The notes under the pieces: model-generated | Told to the model about the DNA's origin: nothing | The model's database searches: none | Seen by the model: the letters and a program-made list of their open reading frames with translations, nothing else | Shown here: one piece after another, positions 23,466 to 36,010 of the stretch | Position numbering within the stretch: the stretch's first letter is position 1 | How the letters are laid out: each line of letters begins with the position of its first letter | Translations under genes and position numbers: made by a program | NCBI RefSeq assembly: GCF_003265705.1 | Contig: NW_020312894.1 | Span: 2,587,028 to 2,651,027, forward strand | Length of the DNA: 64,000 bases | Direction of reading: 5' to 3' | Origin: Callorhinus ursinus | Taxonomy: Eukaryota; Chordata; Mammalia; Carnivora; Otariidae

Positions 23466-23734
23466 AGGTGAGCTGCAGGGCAGCCATCAGGCACCTTCCC
23501 AGGAGGTGGCAGTCACAAGGACAAGGGGCTGCTCTGCATTTGCCCCCCAGCATCCCCTAAGTCTTCGGGTCTAAAGGGCAACAAACCACCTTTCGTCTGA
23601 TTTCTCCCCCAGAGAATTTCCTTTACTGGAAAAGGCTGACGAGTCTGCTGGATACAGGTAGTTAAATGGTGAGGCCTCGGAGGGGAAAAGCCGGGCCCTG
23701 AGACCCACCACAGGGTGCGGCCTCCTCACTCATC

Positions 23735-23925
23735 CCCCACGTGCACACGCGTGTGCGCACACACCACACATACCGCAACATGCACACACGCACACAACAC
23801 ATGTATACATAACACAACGTATACACAATGCACAACCTACGGGAACACACACAACACACGGGAACACACACAATACGACATACATGTGACACATACACAC
23901 ACCACATACACATGATCGCGTTCTG
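23735..23925. repeat. Degenerate (CA)n microsatellite with short higher-order repeat
   Basis: CA-rich sequence is interrupted by atgt and cgta. Two near-identical copies of a cgggaacacacacaa unit lie at about 23839-23880. Confidence 0.9.
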
Positions 23926-24179
23926 GAGCCATGAGGAAACTCAGAAGAAAACATTATTCCCAGCGACATCCACGGTCCCCTTCCCCGGGAGGAGGAGAAC
24001 CCCAGCCCTAAGTGTGGGCTCCTCGGTGACTTTCCTCCCAAGAGCTCGCGAGGGAGGCGAGAGCAGCCTGGGAGGGCCTGGCGGATGCAGCCTCAGCTAG
24101 GGGAGGGAGGCCAGTGTCAGACTGGCCGGTGGCGTGGACAGGGCGGCCCGTGGCTATGATGTGGTGAGAGAGCACTTCG

Positions 24180-24575
24180 CTCTGCTCTTCCTTCTAAAAA
24201 CACGTCATCCCGGCTCGACCCTGGAGGGACTGTGTCCAGATTGCTCAACCGGAGCCCTCAAACTGTCAAGGTTGTCACAAGGTCGTCACAGACAAAGGAA
24301 GACAGAAACTGTCCCGGCCACGAGGAGCCTCAGGACTAAGTGGGAGGGGACACCCGGGGCCGCATCTCCGGACAGGAAACGGACACAAGGCAAAACTAAG
24401 AAGAAAGCGTGCACTTTCATCACTCCTAACACATCCGTGCAGTGGGCCCACCGTGGACGTAGCAGGTCCAACTCAGCCGTCGCGGACACGGAGCGTGCAC
24501 GTGCTGGAACACTCCGTGTACCTTTGCAGCTTGTCTGTAAATCTAAAACTGCGCTGAAATAAAAAGGGTATAAAA
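24180..24575 (+). mobile_element. Ancient L1 3' end (L1ME-type)
   Basis: The order gacagaaactgtc, gccacgaggagcctcagga, then tccgtgtacctttgcagctt, gtctgtaaatctaaaactg and aaataaaaag is that of an old L1 3'UTR. It is GC-shifted but the order is kept. Confidence 0.65.
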
Positions 24576-26995
24576 ACTACAATATGATGGTGACCAAGTT
24601 TGCCGCGGATGCTGCCGGAAGGGCTGTGTGCGTCCAGCATGCAGACCCTGCGTCCTCTGCCTCCAGGCTCGCGCTGCGAGGCGCAGGCCCTGCAGGCCTC
24701 ATCCGCTTTTGCTCATACACCCCCTGGAGTTTGCACGGTGACGTGTTTGTTATAAGTTCAAATAGTGGAATAGGATGTAAGTTCTGGCATATTGTAAATA
24801 TTACTGTTGTAAAATAAAACCGTGTCATTATTCAGGGCATCCAACGGGATCTCAGTAGTGAGGGATTCCGTACCCAGGGTCACACTGCAAACATTCACGG
24901 ACAGGCCCTTTAATAGCTGAAAGTCTTACACACTCCTCTCTTCTTCCACTTAAACCTGTATTTCCGAGGCCCTTCTCCCACAGAATTTTGTCCCGAAGGG
25001 ATCGATATTTACACTTAAGATTCTGCTATTCACCTCCTAATCACACTTCTCTGCTCAGGAATATTGATATGAAATATAGACCTGCTCTTTATTGCCAGTG
25101 ACCATGGACTCTAAGTGTTAAAAATAATCTTCTTCTGGATTGGAGTTTTCTACATTGTTACTAGCATAACAAATCAAAACAACATAAATGTTATCTGTAT
25201 TTTGATAGACACATATTAAACATAAAAATAAAATGTTAGTAGAAGTTCATCATTTGATGAAATGGATGGGCTGGTTTTTCCAAACGGTTCATTTATCCTG
25301 CAGTGATTCCATTACTTATTGCTGGACTGGGACTGGGGTCAAGGATGGATTCTATTTCCATTTATTTCTTGTAGATGTAGGAACTGAGGAAGCTTCCCCT
25401 AACGTGTGTCGATGAAAACGGAGTTTTGTGATGGGTGTGACACGCACAGCTGTGAACTTCTTCCAGGGTATGTGCAGAGCCCCCGTGTGGCTGAGCTGTG
25501 ATCATCCACCAGGTTAACTACTAGACCAGGCCCTTGTTCAGTTCTGTCTTGAAACCCAGGTACTGGGAGCAGTAGACTTGCATGATGAACCCGGCTCACT
25601 TTTGTTTGTTTCCCCAACGCAATCAGCAAGATCTCCGGTTACCCTGACTGCTGCCAGTCTTCACACCTGGGCGTGCACCACGGTGCGACCAGAGGGCAAC
25701 GGTCTTTACCTGCCTTCACTGTGCAAGTGGGGAGCAGGGCAGGCGTGGCAGGGAACAGCAGGGCATCCGGCAGAGGCCAGCCGGGTCAAGTTTAGGAAGT
25801 AGAGTATACAGAGTATATGGTTTCCCCAAAGTGTCTCATGTTCACAGACACACTCCTGAACAGTCTGCCTGAGCCCCAGAAGCACACAGACACTAAGAAT
25901 TCACGGACCTCAGGAGCATAATGCCCTCAGGAGTCCATGGAATCCAGGGATAGAAGCACCCAGGAGCACGCAGACCCTTGGAGGACAGGAACCCAGGAGC
26001 ACACTGTCGGTGGGCTGAGCTGCTGTTTTGCAGGAAGCTAACACCTCCCAAGGCCTGCAGTGAACTTTCCTGCAGTGCCATTTGTGGGGTGAACCCCCAG
26101 GAGCCGACATCTACGCCATCGAGAAGAAAAGCGACTGGCTCTTCCATTCTGACCTGGGATGCCCATCTCTCAAGTGGCTGGACACTCCCGGACAAGTCTT
26201 GGTGGCTAGAGCTGGCCAATGGTGGGAGGTGGGCCCTGAGGCCAAGTGTGAAGGAGGCCGCTCGCCGGGCGGACATAACACCCCTTAGCACCCAGCGTCC
26301 CGGTCGGTGTGTTCATGGGCACGGGCACGGCATCCCCTGGCCTTGCCCAACTCTGCAGAAAGCAATGCTGGGAGGCACCCCCCACTCTGAAACAGCCCCT
26401 CCAAGCAGGCAGCGCAGCTCACCCGGGAGCCAGCCCGTCCTCGGCCCCTGTCAAAGCACCGGTCCTCATGTCTCCCAGCTGCCCAGGCGTAGACCTGAAT
26501 GCTGCCTCCCTCATTTCTCCACACCAAGGGGGCCACCCTGAGGCTGTTCACTGCCACTCCACAAAGTGCTCTCCCAGAAGCCAAGGTGACCCTCACATGT
26601 CGGCTTCCCTCTGCTGCCCAAAGAGAGGAGGGTGAGTCAGCCTCCAGCGCGAAAAGAGGGCGGGCTCCTGAGGAAGTAAGGCCATGGCCTAGAAAGACGG
26701 TGAAGGAATTCCAGAGAACTCCTGACTGCAAGGAGCCATGACATCTCTGGGCACATGTGGAGCTGCAGAGGTCAGGAAGGAAAGAACCTAGCATCTCTGG
26801 ATCTCCAGAAAGTTCTCCCACAGGCCCCGGGCTGCAGGCAAGGCCAGGGGTCAGGACGGCCTGGGACTCACAGCCCAGGGGGCCAAGCGAGGAAGGAGGT
26901 GGGGAAAGCGTGGGGGCCTCCGTGGAGGGGTGTGAGGCTGGTTCCGATGGTCCCAGGCCGCGTGGGGGGCAGAGCAGGAAATGTCACCACCCCGA
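24576..26995. other. Single-copy sequence, no gene recognised
   Basis: About 25880-26000 is a loosely periodic stretch with repeated caggagcac-like words, perhaps a decayed minisatellite. ORFs up to 187 codons (25978-26541, +) overlap others on the opposite strand. Confidence 0.45.
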
Positions 26996-27060
26996 GTCCA
27001 GGACTCCGGTCCCAGCTCTGAGCTGAAGGCGAATCACCTAACCCCTCCGAGCCTAGTGTG
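26995..27060 (+). repeat. MIR core-like fragment
   Basis: The stretch tcccagctctgagctgaagg, then aatcacctaacccctccgagcc resembles the MIR core (cttgggcaagtcacttaacctctctgagcc). Confidence 0.45.
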
Positions 27061-30005
27061 ATCGTCCGTGAATGACAGGGCCTCCCACGTGGCCTTCTTC
27101 AGCAGGGAACCCCCTCAGATGGGTGTGCGGATGCGCAGTCAGAGGCGCGCCCCTCTGGCACTGGCTGGGGGTCAGCACTGCCCAGGTCTCCCCTGGCTGA
27201 CACGCTGACACCAGTATCCTCGGCACCCAATTCTCGCCGAGAGCAGACCCTGGGCCGCCTGGATGACCCAGCTGAGAACACAGCAGAGTCACATGCAACC
27301 CCTGCTCTGGGCAGAGGCTCTGGTGTGGACTGGCAAGTCCCAGGCCCCGGGGCAAATGCCTTCTGCAGGCCCTGGAGGCGGGGCCCAGGGGTAGCTGCAC
27401 CCTGAGCTGCTGTGGCGCCCAGCTCCGGAGGATGGCCTCCACCCACTCCCCACCGGAGGAGGCCGTGCTGGGCCACCCCAGGACACTCCCACGGGACAAG
27501 CCTCGGATTTCAGCTCGACCACACAGTTGGCTCCAAGAGCAAGTGTTCTCAACGCCTAGCGCTCGGCTCCCCCTCACTTAGTTCGGTAAAATAATTAGCA
27601 CATAATTACAGTTTATGGTCAGTAGTTTTGCTTCTGAAACAAAAGGCCGGCATGGTGCTGACTTCCTGTGGCAGAGAAGCAGACACGGTCTCATCTGCCA
27701 GGACCGTGCCCGACACACACAGGATGCGTGGCCCGTGTCCAGCCGGAGGACAGTCCCCTCACAAGCCCTGTGGCAACGCAGACAGGCTGGCCTTCTCCAG
27801 GGGGCTGATGGGTCCTCCAGCACCATGTACCACCCCTGACAGCGGTCGCACAGACCTTGGGGACTCGGTGCACATGCATGGCCCTGGATCCTGGACCGTC
27901 TTCTCAGGCTGATAAGTAATAGCAGCCCGGGGTTTATGAAGTCCTATAAGCTTATTTGTGCAATTTGAAGTAGCAGAACACTGAATTGCATTTTCCATTT
28001 TAGTCAAGCTCCAAATCCCATAACTGCCACTTTAAAGGCTGCAGAGGCTTTGTGATACTGCCTTAAAGAACCAAAGAACAATTACGGGCAAAAAAAACGA
28101 AACAACAAAAAAAGCAAAAAATAATGTTATGCGTATCGGTCCCTTGCCACAGAGGTCTCTTAGAAAGGAGGGCAGGGGGTACACTAGGAGAAGTGCTGGG
28201 TTCTATTTCCTTTGTCTGCTGTCCACATCTCCCGACACACTTTGCAGTCCTCCTTCTGTGCCATCAACACGGGTCTGGACTGCTAACCACGCTGAGTGCC
28301 ACGCACTCCCTTGGAGTCGAACATCATAATTAAAATTCACAGCAGATGCTACTGAAAACATGTAATCTATGCACAGAGGAAAAAGAGGGAAACAAAGAAA
28401 TATACCAGGCCTGGTAAATTGCTAAAGAAAATTTCAAATAACCAAACAAACACGCGCAGCAAAGGAACAGTGGCACGCAATCACTCTATCGATAGGATAA
28501 AAGCTCCATCTTCAGGGACACGCCAGGCCCCTCCCTGCACACCCCCCTCTGCTCGGCCTGACGGGACACGGGGCCCTATGGAGGCGGTGTGTGCTCCTCC
28601 TTCTTCACTCCTGCAGGGGACTCTTCTTTGCTCTTTGGCCAACTGTCAGTCTGAATTCTAGAAGAAAATGCAAAGATCTGGAGTTTTCCTCCTCCCCTCA
28701 GCTGTCTGATGGTGGACACGTCACCTCCCTGACTCCCAAGAACGTGAGTCCTGCGTTCACAGGGAGGACACCCCGAGCCGGGCAGTGTCCCAAGGCCCTT
28801 CTGCTGGAAGACTCCGCCCAGAGGCTCCCCCTGCACAGTCCTGCCCCTCCCCTCCCTTCCCAGGTCCTCACCACTTGGCAGTGACACCTGATAAATCAGC
28901 TCAGGCGGCCAGTGCCAGGGGCACGGGGAGGGGGAGGCAGCGGGGAGCCCAGCCCAGAGGACCCTTGCAGGTCCCTCCATCAGCAGACGCTGATCCGGCC
29001 TTGGGGCTCCCGTCGTCCACATGGGACTGTCCTCAAGGGCAGCGCCCCCACCTCCAGCAGCGTTGGTGCTGCCCCACTGCGGGCCTTCACCTCCATCCCC
29101 CGAGTAAGCAGTTTGCCACCTCGTGTGTGTCCCGAGGGTGGAGGCCAGAGGAATAAAAACCAGGGGTGCCAAAATCATGCTCAACCCTTCCAGAAACAAG
29201 CTCTGACTACTCTAACAGCTTTGACATAGTGTTTAGATAAGTGCACTTATTTGGCTGAAGGGTAGCCCCTAAAATCTGCAAACATCTATCCAAATAGATG
29301 CTCCGAGATCGCTTTATCAGGAAGCCTCCCTGTCCATGCCGAAGATGGAAAGAGCAGCTCCTCATCCTTGCACCCACCCGCTGCTGACCCTGCTGCAGAC
29401 CCTCCCTGGCATCTGGCACAGGATATGCTGACAGCCAGCAGTCTGTGGGTCCACGTCCACCAGGCTTCCGTCAGGCCTGTGGCTGGGCCCTCATTACCCG
29501 AAAAGAGTGCTTAATAAACATCCACTGAGCGAAGGTCCAGATCCCCTCACTTCTCGGCATTTCAAGACACCCGCATGTTTTCTAGACTATGACAGTACCC
29601 CGGGCACGATTCTGAAGATCCAGTGGGTCACTGACTAGCCCCTGGCTCGACTCACAGGCACCAACCTCCCTTTAAAGCTCACTGGAGTGGGCTGCCTGTG
29701 GCCAAGTCCCACCCGGACTCCCGGGGCTTGCAGAACGCCACGACCGAGCACAGGCTCGTGACCACAGCTGGGCTCTTGCCCCGACAGCCAGTCGGGCTCC
29801 CCAGAGCGCCTTGGCGTCCAACCGACCCTCCGGCTTGTAGAAAGAAAAGGATTTTCCTCAAGCCAATCATGGTATCCGCTCTCGCTGCAGGTTCAAATAG
29901 CTCTCCTCCCTTCAAAAGGCACCCTTGTTTATCACCAGCTCCTACTGCATGCAAATGTGTCTGGAAATAGAGATACAGTTGTGGAGGATAATTGAAATTT
30001 CAAAA
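27061..30005. other. Single-copy sequence, no gene recognised
   Basis: It contains a weak L2-like 3' end at 29495-29530 (gagtgcttaataaacatcc). The minus-strand opening 28576-29199 (207 codons) is Gly/Pro/Ser-rich and has no known domain. Confidence 0.5.
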
Positions 30006-30180
30006 TATTAAGAACTTAGAGTTTTAGGGATTTGGTTTTATAATAGAAATAAATAAAGGCTTGCCATATTGGCAAATAAAAGCTGACAGTTAAGAAATTA
30101 GATTTGCATACCAAGTATTTTATATTATGCATTAATTGGCAGCAAACTCTGCTTTCAGCCAGCCCATGGTTGGAGGGGCA
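30005..30180. promoter_or_regulatory. AT-rich block with octamer and homeodomain-like motifs (candidate non-coding element)
   Basis: It contains ATTTGCAT (30102-30109), a near-palindrome ttgccatattggcaa at 30061-30075, and gcattaattggc at about 30129. It lies between GC-rich flanks. Function is inferred only. Confidence 0.3.
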
Positions 30181-32190
30181 GGTATTGACGCAGGAGACTT
30201 TCCACACAACGTGGCCACTGAGTTTGAAAGTCGGCCTGCGGGGAGCCACGGGTGCCCGCAGGAGAACACAGGCTGAGCGGCCTGCCTCTGCTGCAACACA
30301 GAGGCATTTTGCTGCAGTTGGTTTTCACCGAAGGGCCTCTGACGATACTGGAAGGTGAGGACTGCAGGGGTGCGCCCCATGCTCCGTGCTGGGAGACACC
30401 TTCGGTGAACTGGGCCACACGATGCCCAAATCTGAGCCCTCCCAGAGCAACACAGCCCACGAGAGTGAGTGCAGAACCGGAACAGAGTGAGCAGAACACA
30501 GCCCAGGAAACTAGCATGATTCGAAAATACCCAAGTGCCTGCTTATGTCTTAAAGACCCATGTGCCCTTGGTCGGCCCCCTCTCCGCCCCCCCGCCCTGG
30601 GGCAGCTGCTCTGGCCCCCAGTCACCTGGAGAAAGCTCTGCTTGGTCCCTGCAGCTCCAGGACACAACGGTGGGCTCCAGCCATGGTCAGCAATGGTCGA
30701 GTGACAAGTGACAAATGAAGCTGGTCCCCATCCCCCATTTCCTCTCAAGCACAGAGTAGAGTCAACACGGCTTCCTGGAACAACGCCAGGGGCGCCACTC
30801 ACAAGGGATCCAGCATGAAGGGCCCCACCTGGAAGGGCCCCACGTGGACATATGGCCAGGGCTGTCCTTGGCGGGGGGGGGATGGCAAAAATGGGCAGAT
30901 CCAGCAGATGGCAGGGGAGAAAGGTGAGGACATCACAAAATGTGTCCTTGTCACAGAAGCGGCGGCTTGTCAAATGAACCGTGTGACACAGTTTCTGCAT
31001 GCAGTCATGACACAGGGCTCCGTGGGACAGAGGGGCCTTCAGACGGCTCCCCTGTTCAGACAGCACAAGATGGGGCCTCAGGGACCCGGCTCCCACCGTT
31101 CCGGGTCTTCCCCAGCAGGGTCTTGTGGTTCGTGGTGCGTGGACCGAGCTCCTGGGCAGAGGACAGGGGTGGACACGTCAGGTGCGCAGGTGCTCCCGGG
31201 TACTCGGCAGCTCACGAGGTGCTCCTGCCTGGGCCAGCTGGGACTGCGGAGGCAGCCGGACGCCCCACACAAAGTAAGTGCTCGTCTGCCATGAAGCCGG
31301 CTTCTCCCCAGAGTGACCGGTTAGACACGGCTTCTCCGCAGTGGCCTGGGCTCCAACGCCATCTGGAAAGAGTTGAGCGGGACTGGGTGGCAGAACAGAA
31401 GTGATGGGCTCCATCTTATAAAATGATGTCTTATGACTTTGTGGGCTGATCACTGTGTGTCGGGAAGTGGTCTAGAGGCCCCAAAGCCAGCAGCGATCAG
31501 ACCAGACCATACCCCTGTGGTCACGAAGGTCACTCTTAATGGGGGAGGCGGACGGCCCACCATAAATGTGCCCAATGCAGGAAGTGCCATGGGGATATGC
31601 CCGACCAGAGCCGCCTGTGCACACGGGGGTGCACGGAAGAACGTCTGGCCCGGGGAGGGCTCAATCTGGCCAGCAGCCTGAGCCACCAAGCACTCCAAAC
31701 AGCCCCAGACAAAGAAGAAAATCCCCAGCAACCCGCGTGATGTCCTGCTCTGGTGATATTCCGGTCCCACTCGGATCCTCCTCGGGAGGCCGAAGGAGGG
31801 ACACTTCCACGGAGAAATGAGGGTGGAAACATTCCCTGACCCACGACAGCCATGCTCTTCCAACCAGGAGACGGCAGAACAAATTTCAGAGGCACACACG
31901 TGCTTTGTCCTGATGGCATGCACTTCTAACTGGGTGCTGCGGGCTCACTGGTCCCCGTCATTCTGTGCACAAGGAGATGAGGAACCCTCCTGGTACCACG
32001 GCATGGAGGAGGTGGTGTCCCTGACCAGGGCCATGGAAAGAAGAAGGCTTTGTGGATTGTCAGGGGACAAGAGAGGCAGGGCACCGATTTGGGGTAGGGT
32101 GGGGGCAATGGAAGGGAAGGGCCCCGTGGGGAGCAGCTCAGAACGAGAACCTCAGGCACGGATGCCCAGGAGCCTTCTGAGACTGGGGAC
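30181..32190. other. GC-rich single-copy sequence, no gene recognised
   Basis: It holds the longest opening of the window, 30155-31096 on the minus strand (313 codons), with no recognised domain and overlapping + strand openings. A run of eight G occurs at about 30873-30880. Confidence 0.5.
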
Positions 32191-32194
32191 AAAA

Positions 32195-32700
32195 TAAGGA
32201 ATAAAACTTCATGGAGAACTGAGTGGCAAGAATAATGAAAAGGAGCCTCCGAGAGTACAGTTCTCTGTTCCTCCTGCCTGACTCAGAATTCCTTAAATTC
32301 TCATTATCACAATCCTTCACCAAGCAAAAGTTTATACTCATCATATTAATCACCTGTTAACTTACTGCAAGGCAATTAAGATAAAGTTGATTATCACTGC
32401 TTAACACATATTCAAAATATTTGGCCGACACCAAAATAGCCTGGGTAATTTCTCTCCATCTAATTACCTGTGAACGCGGCCTGGGACTCATTCCCATTAA
32501 CACAGAAGCTCTCAATCCCTCCAAGTAAAGCTGAGGCATCATGGAAGCACTTTGTACAAACTGCACAAAGCTAGGATTGTCTCGCTTAGCCACGTGCGCT
32601 CAAATGGAGCACCTACTTTATTTCTCATGCCCTGAAAATTTGTCAAAGGTCCTTAATGAAAACATAGCCCCTGAAATTGTTTTATAATAAATTATATTTT
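32195..32700. promoter_or_regulatory. AT-rich single-copy block (candidate conserved non-coding element)
   Basis: It has dense homeodomain-like cores (attaat, gcaattaag, ctaattac), a CACCTG E-box in taatcacctgttaac at about 32347, and GATA-type words, with no repeat signature. No protein frame exceeds about 80 codons. Confidence 0.35.
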
Positions 32701-32926
32701 AAGAGACAAACTTGAGCCAGAATCTAATCCTAGTATCTCAGAGGGAAAGAAAAGCCATGACTCCTGAGCCCTCTAGAAAACAGGGAAGACACCTGAGACC
32801 AAGCTCAGGGGGCATTTCATCCAGGAAGCCTTCCCGATCCTCCCCAGTCACAAGTAGTCTCCCTAGCCCCATCTTTCTGAGAGAGTGCTGTCTACCCCAT
32901 AACAGGAAAATGCTTTGGGAAATATA

Positions 32927-33387
32927 CAGGCATAATTCAGAGATATCGTAAGTTTTGTTCCAGACCACCACAACAAAGCAAATATTGCAATAAAGCTAGT
33001 CAACTGAATTTCTGGTTTCCCAGTGCATCTAATCGTTACGTGTACGCTATACCGCAGTCTGCTAAGTGTGCAACAGCATTATGTCTATGGACACACCTTA
33101 AGTAAAAAAGACTTCATTGCTGAAAATACTGACCATTATCTGAGCCCCCAGCTAGCGGTAATAACTGATCACAGATCAGAATAACAAATGTAATAATAAT
33201 GAAAGAGTTTGAAATGTTTCAAGAATTACCGAAGTGTGACACGGAGACCCCAAATGCACAAATGCTGTTGGAAAGATGGTGCCGGTAGATTTGCCCGATG
33301 CGGGGTCACCACAAACCTTCAAGGTGTTACAAGCACAGTATCTGCAGCGCGCGATAAAGTGAACTGCACTAAAACAAGGTACGCCTG
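32927..33387. mobile_element. Non-autonomous Tigger-like DNA transposon (TcMar), internally deleted
   Basis: The element starts caggcataattcagagatat and ends aaaacaaggtacgcctg, terminal inverted repeats of Tigger1 type. The left arm contains gttccagaccacc, atattgcaataaagctagtc and tgtgcaacagcattatgtct. The right arm contains gatcacagatcagaataac, aataataatgaaagagtttg and gtgctgcagcg-like words before the end. The dinucleotide TA lies at 32925-32926 and 33388-33389, the expected target duplication. At 461 bp, the transposase gene is absent. A carnivore non-autonomous Tigger1 derivative is my best match from memory. Confidence 0.9.
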
Positions 33388-33389
33388 TA

Positions 33390-33837
33390 AAGTGCTCTAT
33401 GAACGTTCTTTATGGTTACAGCTGGTGCACCTGTCACCCCCTTAGCTGTGAGCTCGAGGAGGGCAGGTGTTATGACACACACATCTCATCTCGGTTTTCT
33501 GAGCCTGTTAGCACATGGCCACTGGGTCAGGTAACAAAAGCCAAGAAGAAGAAACCTCCCAAAAAGGACCCACCAGGCTTAGTAATGCAGACTGGCCCAG
33601 CGGAAAGAGACTCCGGCAGTCCTGGGCTCGTCCTGCCTCTGCAGCGACTGGTCCCATGATGGGGATGAGACTGATGGACGCAGGGGCAGCACCTGGCAGG
33701 AAGGGCGCTGCCAGTGTGCAGTCAGCCTGGGACATTTCACCTCGGTCCCCTGGACAAGGCTGTTCTTGTCTTTCGGGTTCTGTCCGCCGCTAGAAAACAT
33801 GCTCCTTCCTTCTGCCCCTCTTCTGGAAACAGAGACT
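33390..33837. other. Single-copy sequence, no gene recognised
   Basis: Only short overlapping openings are present. Confidence 0.5.
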
Positions 33838-33852
33838 CACCTCTTAGTTTTA

Positions 33853-34085
33853 GTTTTTATTTTTTTTAAAAGATTTATTTTATTTATTTTAGAGAAAGAG
33901 AGAGAGAGACAGCATGTGAGCACTGGGGGGGGGGGCCGGGGAGGGGGGATGGTGCAGGGCGGGACAAAGCGGGAGGGAGAGAGAAATGTTAGCAGACACA
34001 GAGCTCGATCTCACCATCCTGAGAGCATGACCAGAGCCGAAACCAAGAATCAGGCGCTTCACTGACCGAACCACCCAGGCGCCCA
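33853..34085 (-). mobile_element. Carnivore tRNA-Lys SINE (SINEC type)
   Basis: The reverse complement begins with the tRNA-derived head (gggcgcctgggtggttcgg) and ends with an A-rich tail (T-rich at 33855-33867 here). A 15-bp duplication with one mismatch flanks it (33838-33852 and 34086-34100, cacctcttrgtttta). It contains a long G/C-run region at 33925-33948. Confidence 0.95.
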
Positions 34086-34100
34086 CACCTCTTGGTTTTA

Positions 34101-35550
34101 AAGACAGAGAAAGGGGGTCTGAGTGGTACCCTGCTGCTTTTGGATGAGACTGTGTGTCAGGATGGAGGAGAGAGAGGCTGGTGTGGGAGTGAGGAGGCCC
34201 GCACGTGGGTCCCCACCTGAGCCCCGGGCACTGTGACCCTGGGCAAGTCACTGCACCCGCAGTGTAGAGGGCTGCAGGAGACTGTCCCCCAGGGTCCTTC
34301 CTGCTCTGGGCTGCAGGGGATCAAAGCAGAGCCCACAGAAGGCATCTGTTACCATAATGTGGGCTGTGTTTACTTTAAAGCAAAGAATAAAGATAATACC
34401 AACAGCACCATACTCCAGGGACAGAGTAGCAGATGCAAGGGGGGTGCCTATGAATATTTACTATTTTTAAGGCTATTTTTAAAATTAAGTTTTATGCTAT
34501 TTTCCACAATAAGCATATATTAGTTTTATAATCCTAAGCAACAATTTTTAAAATTCATTCACTGAGGCACAAGACCAGTGACTTCTCTTAAATTTAATTT
34601 GTAACTATATTAGCCACAATTTACCAATAAAACTAAGCGAATGTTCAATCCGCAACTCCACGTGCATATGGAAGACCACAGGCGCTCTGTCGGAACAGGC
34701 CTTTTTTTCAGATGCACACCCCAGTGTGCCATTTTTCCTGCCTTCTGCTTCCTGCTTGAAGCTTGTGGGTTATGACTGGGAGCATCCCATGCCACCTTCT
34801 GCACGTGGCTGGAGGCGGGCAATGAATCAGTGGACAACAGAGCAGAAGGAAGAGGCACTCCAGGCAAGTGCAGTTTCTGAAAATGAAGAGCCTGCAAGCT
34901 TCTGTTCCTGAATCAGCCCATTACCTGCCAGCGTCCACATCTGGGCCTGAAACCTGTTGACTGGTTCAGGGAATGCATCGACCTCCCCAGCATCCCTGGA
35001 GGGGACACATCAGAGGCAGAAGAGCAAGCTCCAGAGACCCCCCCCCCAAGAATGGCCCCAGGGCTCCCTCTCCAAGCGTGGGAGCCACTAAGCCACTTGT
35101 GACCTCACCCCATCCCCCCGGCCCACAGATGGTGGGGTCAAGAGACAAATGGCATCAAACCCACCCACCCCATTTGAAAGGGTCCTTTCTAAGTCCTGTG
35201 GTGGTGTCACCTTTGCAGGAACGTGCCAGTGTTCATCGGCACACTGCCCACGCCACACGCTTGTAGTTCTGAGCAAAAGTGTTGGCAACATGAACTGCCA
35301 GGCTCTCTCGTTATGCTCATTTCATGGAACTAGGATGTTGATTCAAGTGTTACGCTGAAGTGTTAGGGAGACTCGCGATGGTTTGTTTCACATGACCCAT
35401 CAGATCTGTGGCAATGGAGAGATTTGGTCAAAAACATGGTTAGCAATGAAAACACCCGGTTCAGACCAGAAAGCACAACACGCCCTGAGGCAACCACGTC
35501 CCCGATTCTCCCCCTCTTACTTAGGTGAAAGATGGGGCTATGTGCCACTT
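34101..35550. other. Single-copy sequence, no gene recognised
   Basis: A weak MIR-like word, cctgggcaagtcactgc, occurs at about 34238. A run of 11 C lies at about 35040. Confidence 0.5.
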
Positions 35551-35554
35551 AGTT

Positions 35555-36010
35555 TTCATATTATCTAATATATTCTGACTTTACATAAACTGTTTTTGCG
35601 AATATGATCATGTAATTGGAGCATCTGTCTTGTTCATTATTTAGCAAATGTGTCCTTTTAGCACCCGTCCAAACGAAATTTGGGAAATTTGGCTAATCAC
35701 AATTTAACAGATGTTTTGTCCAGTTCTATGCAATCTTAATTTCAACAGACACACATCCCTCCTCTCACTGCTGCTCTAATTGGCGTCTCTCTACGCCTAT
35801 ACAGAACTGTTAAGGTAAGAGCATACTAATTTTATCACATCCAGCCTTGTTCCTGCAGCTTTAATTAATTTAAGTGAAATACCATTTGACCTTGACAACA
35901 GCAATTATTTAAAGCAAGCCTTGACAATATGTTTCACACAGCACACATTTTTTCAACAATGTATCTCAATAGCCTCCCAGCGCTGACATCTTCAATACTC
36001 TACAGCAGAA
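35555..36010. promoter_or_regulatory. AT-rich single-copy block (candidate conserved non-coding element)
   Basis: It has homeodomain-like motifs (gtaattgg at about 35614, ctaattgg at about 35776, palindromic ttaattaa at 35861-35868) and a SOX-like acaatg near 35956. No repeat signature and no frame over about 60 codons were seen. Confidence 0.35.

Noticed and set aside
25978..26541. 187-codon + strand opening
   Set aside because: It starts in a loosely periodic region and overlaps two minus-strand openings; no domain.
28576..29199. 207-codon minus-strand opening
   Set aside because: Gly/Pro/Ser-rich low-complexity composition, overlapped by two + strand openings; considered chance.
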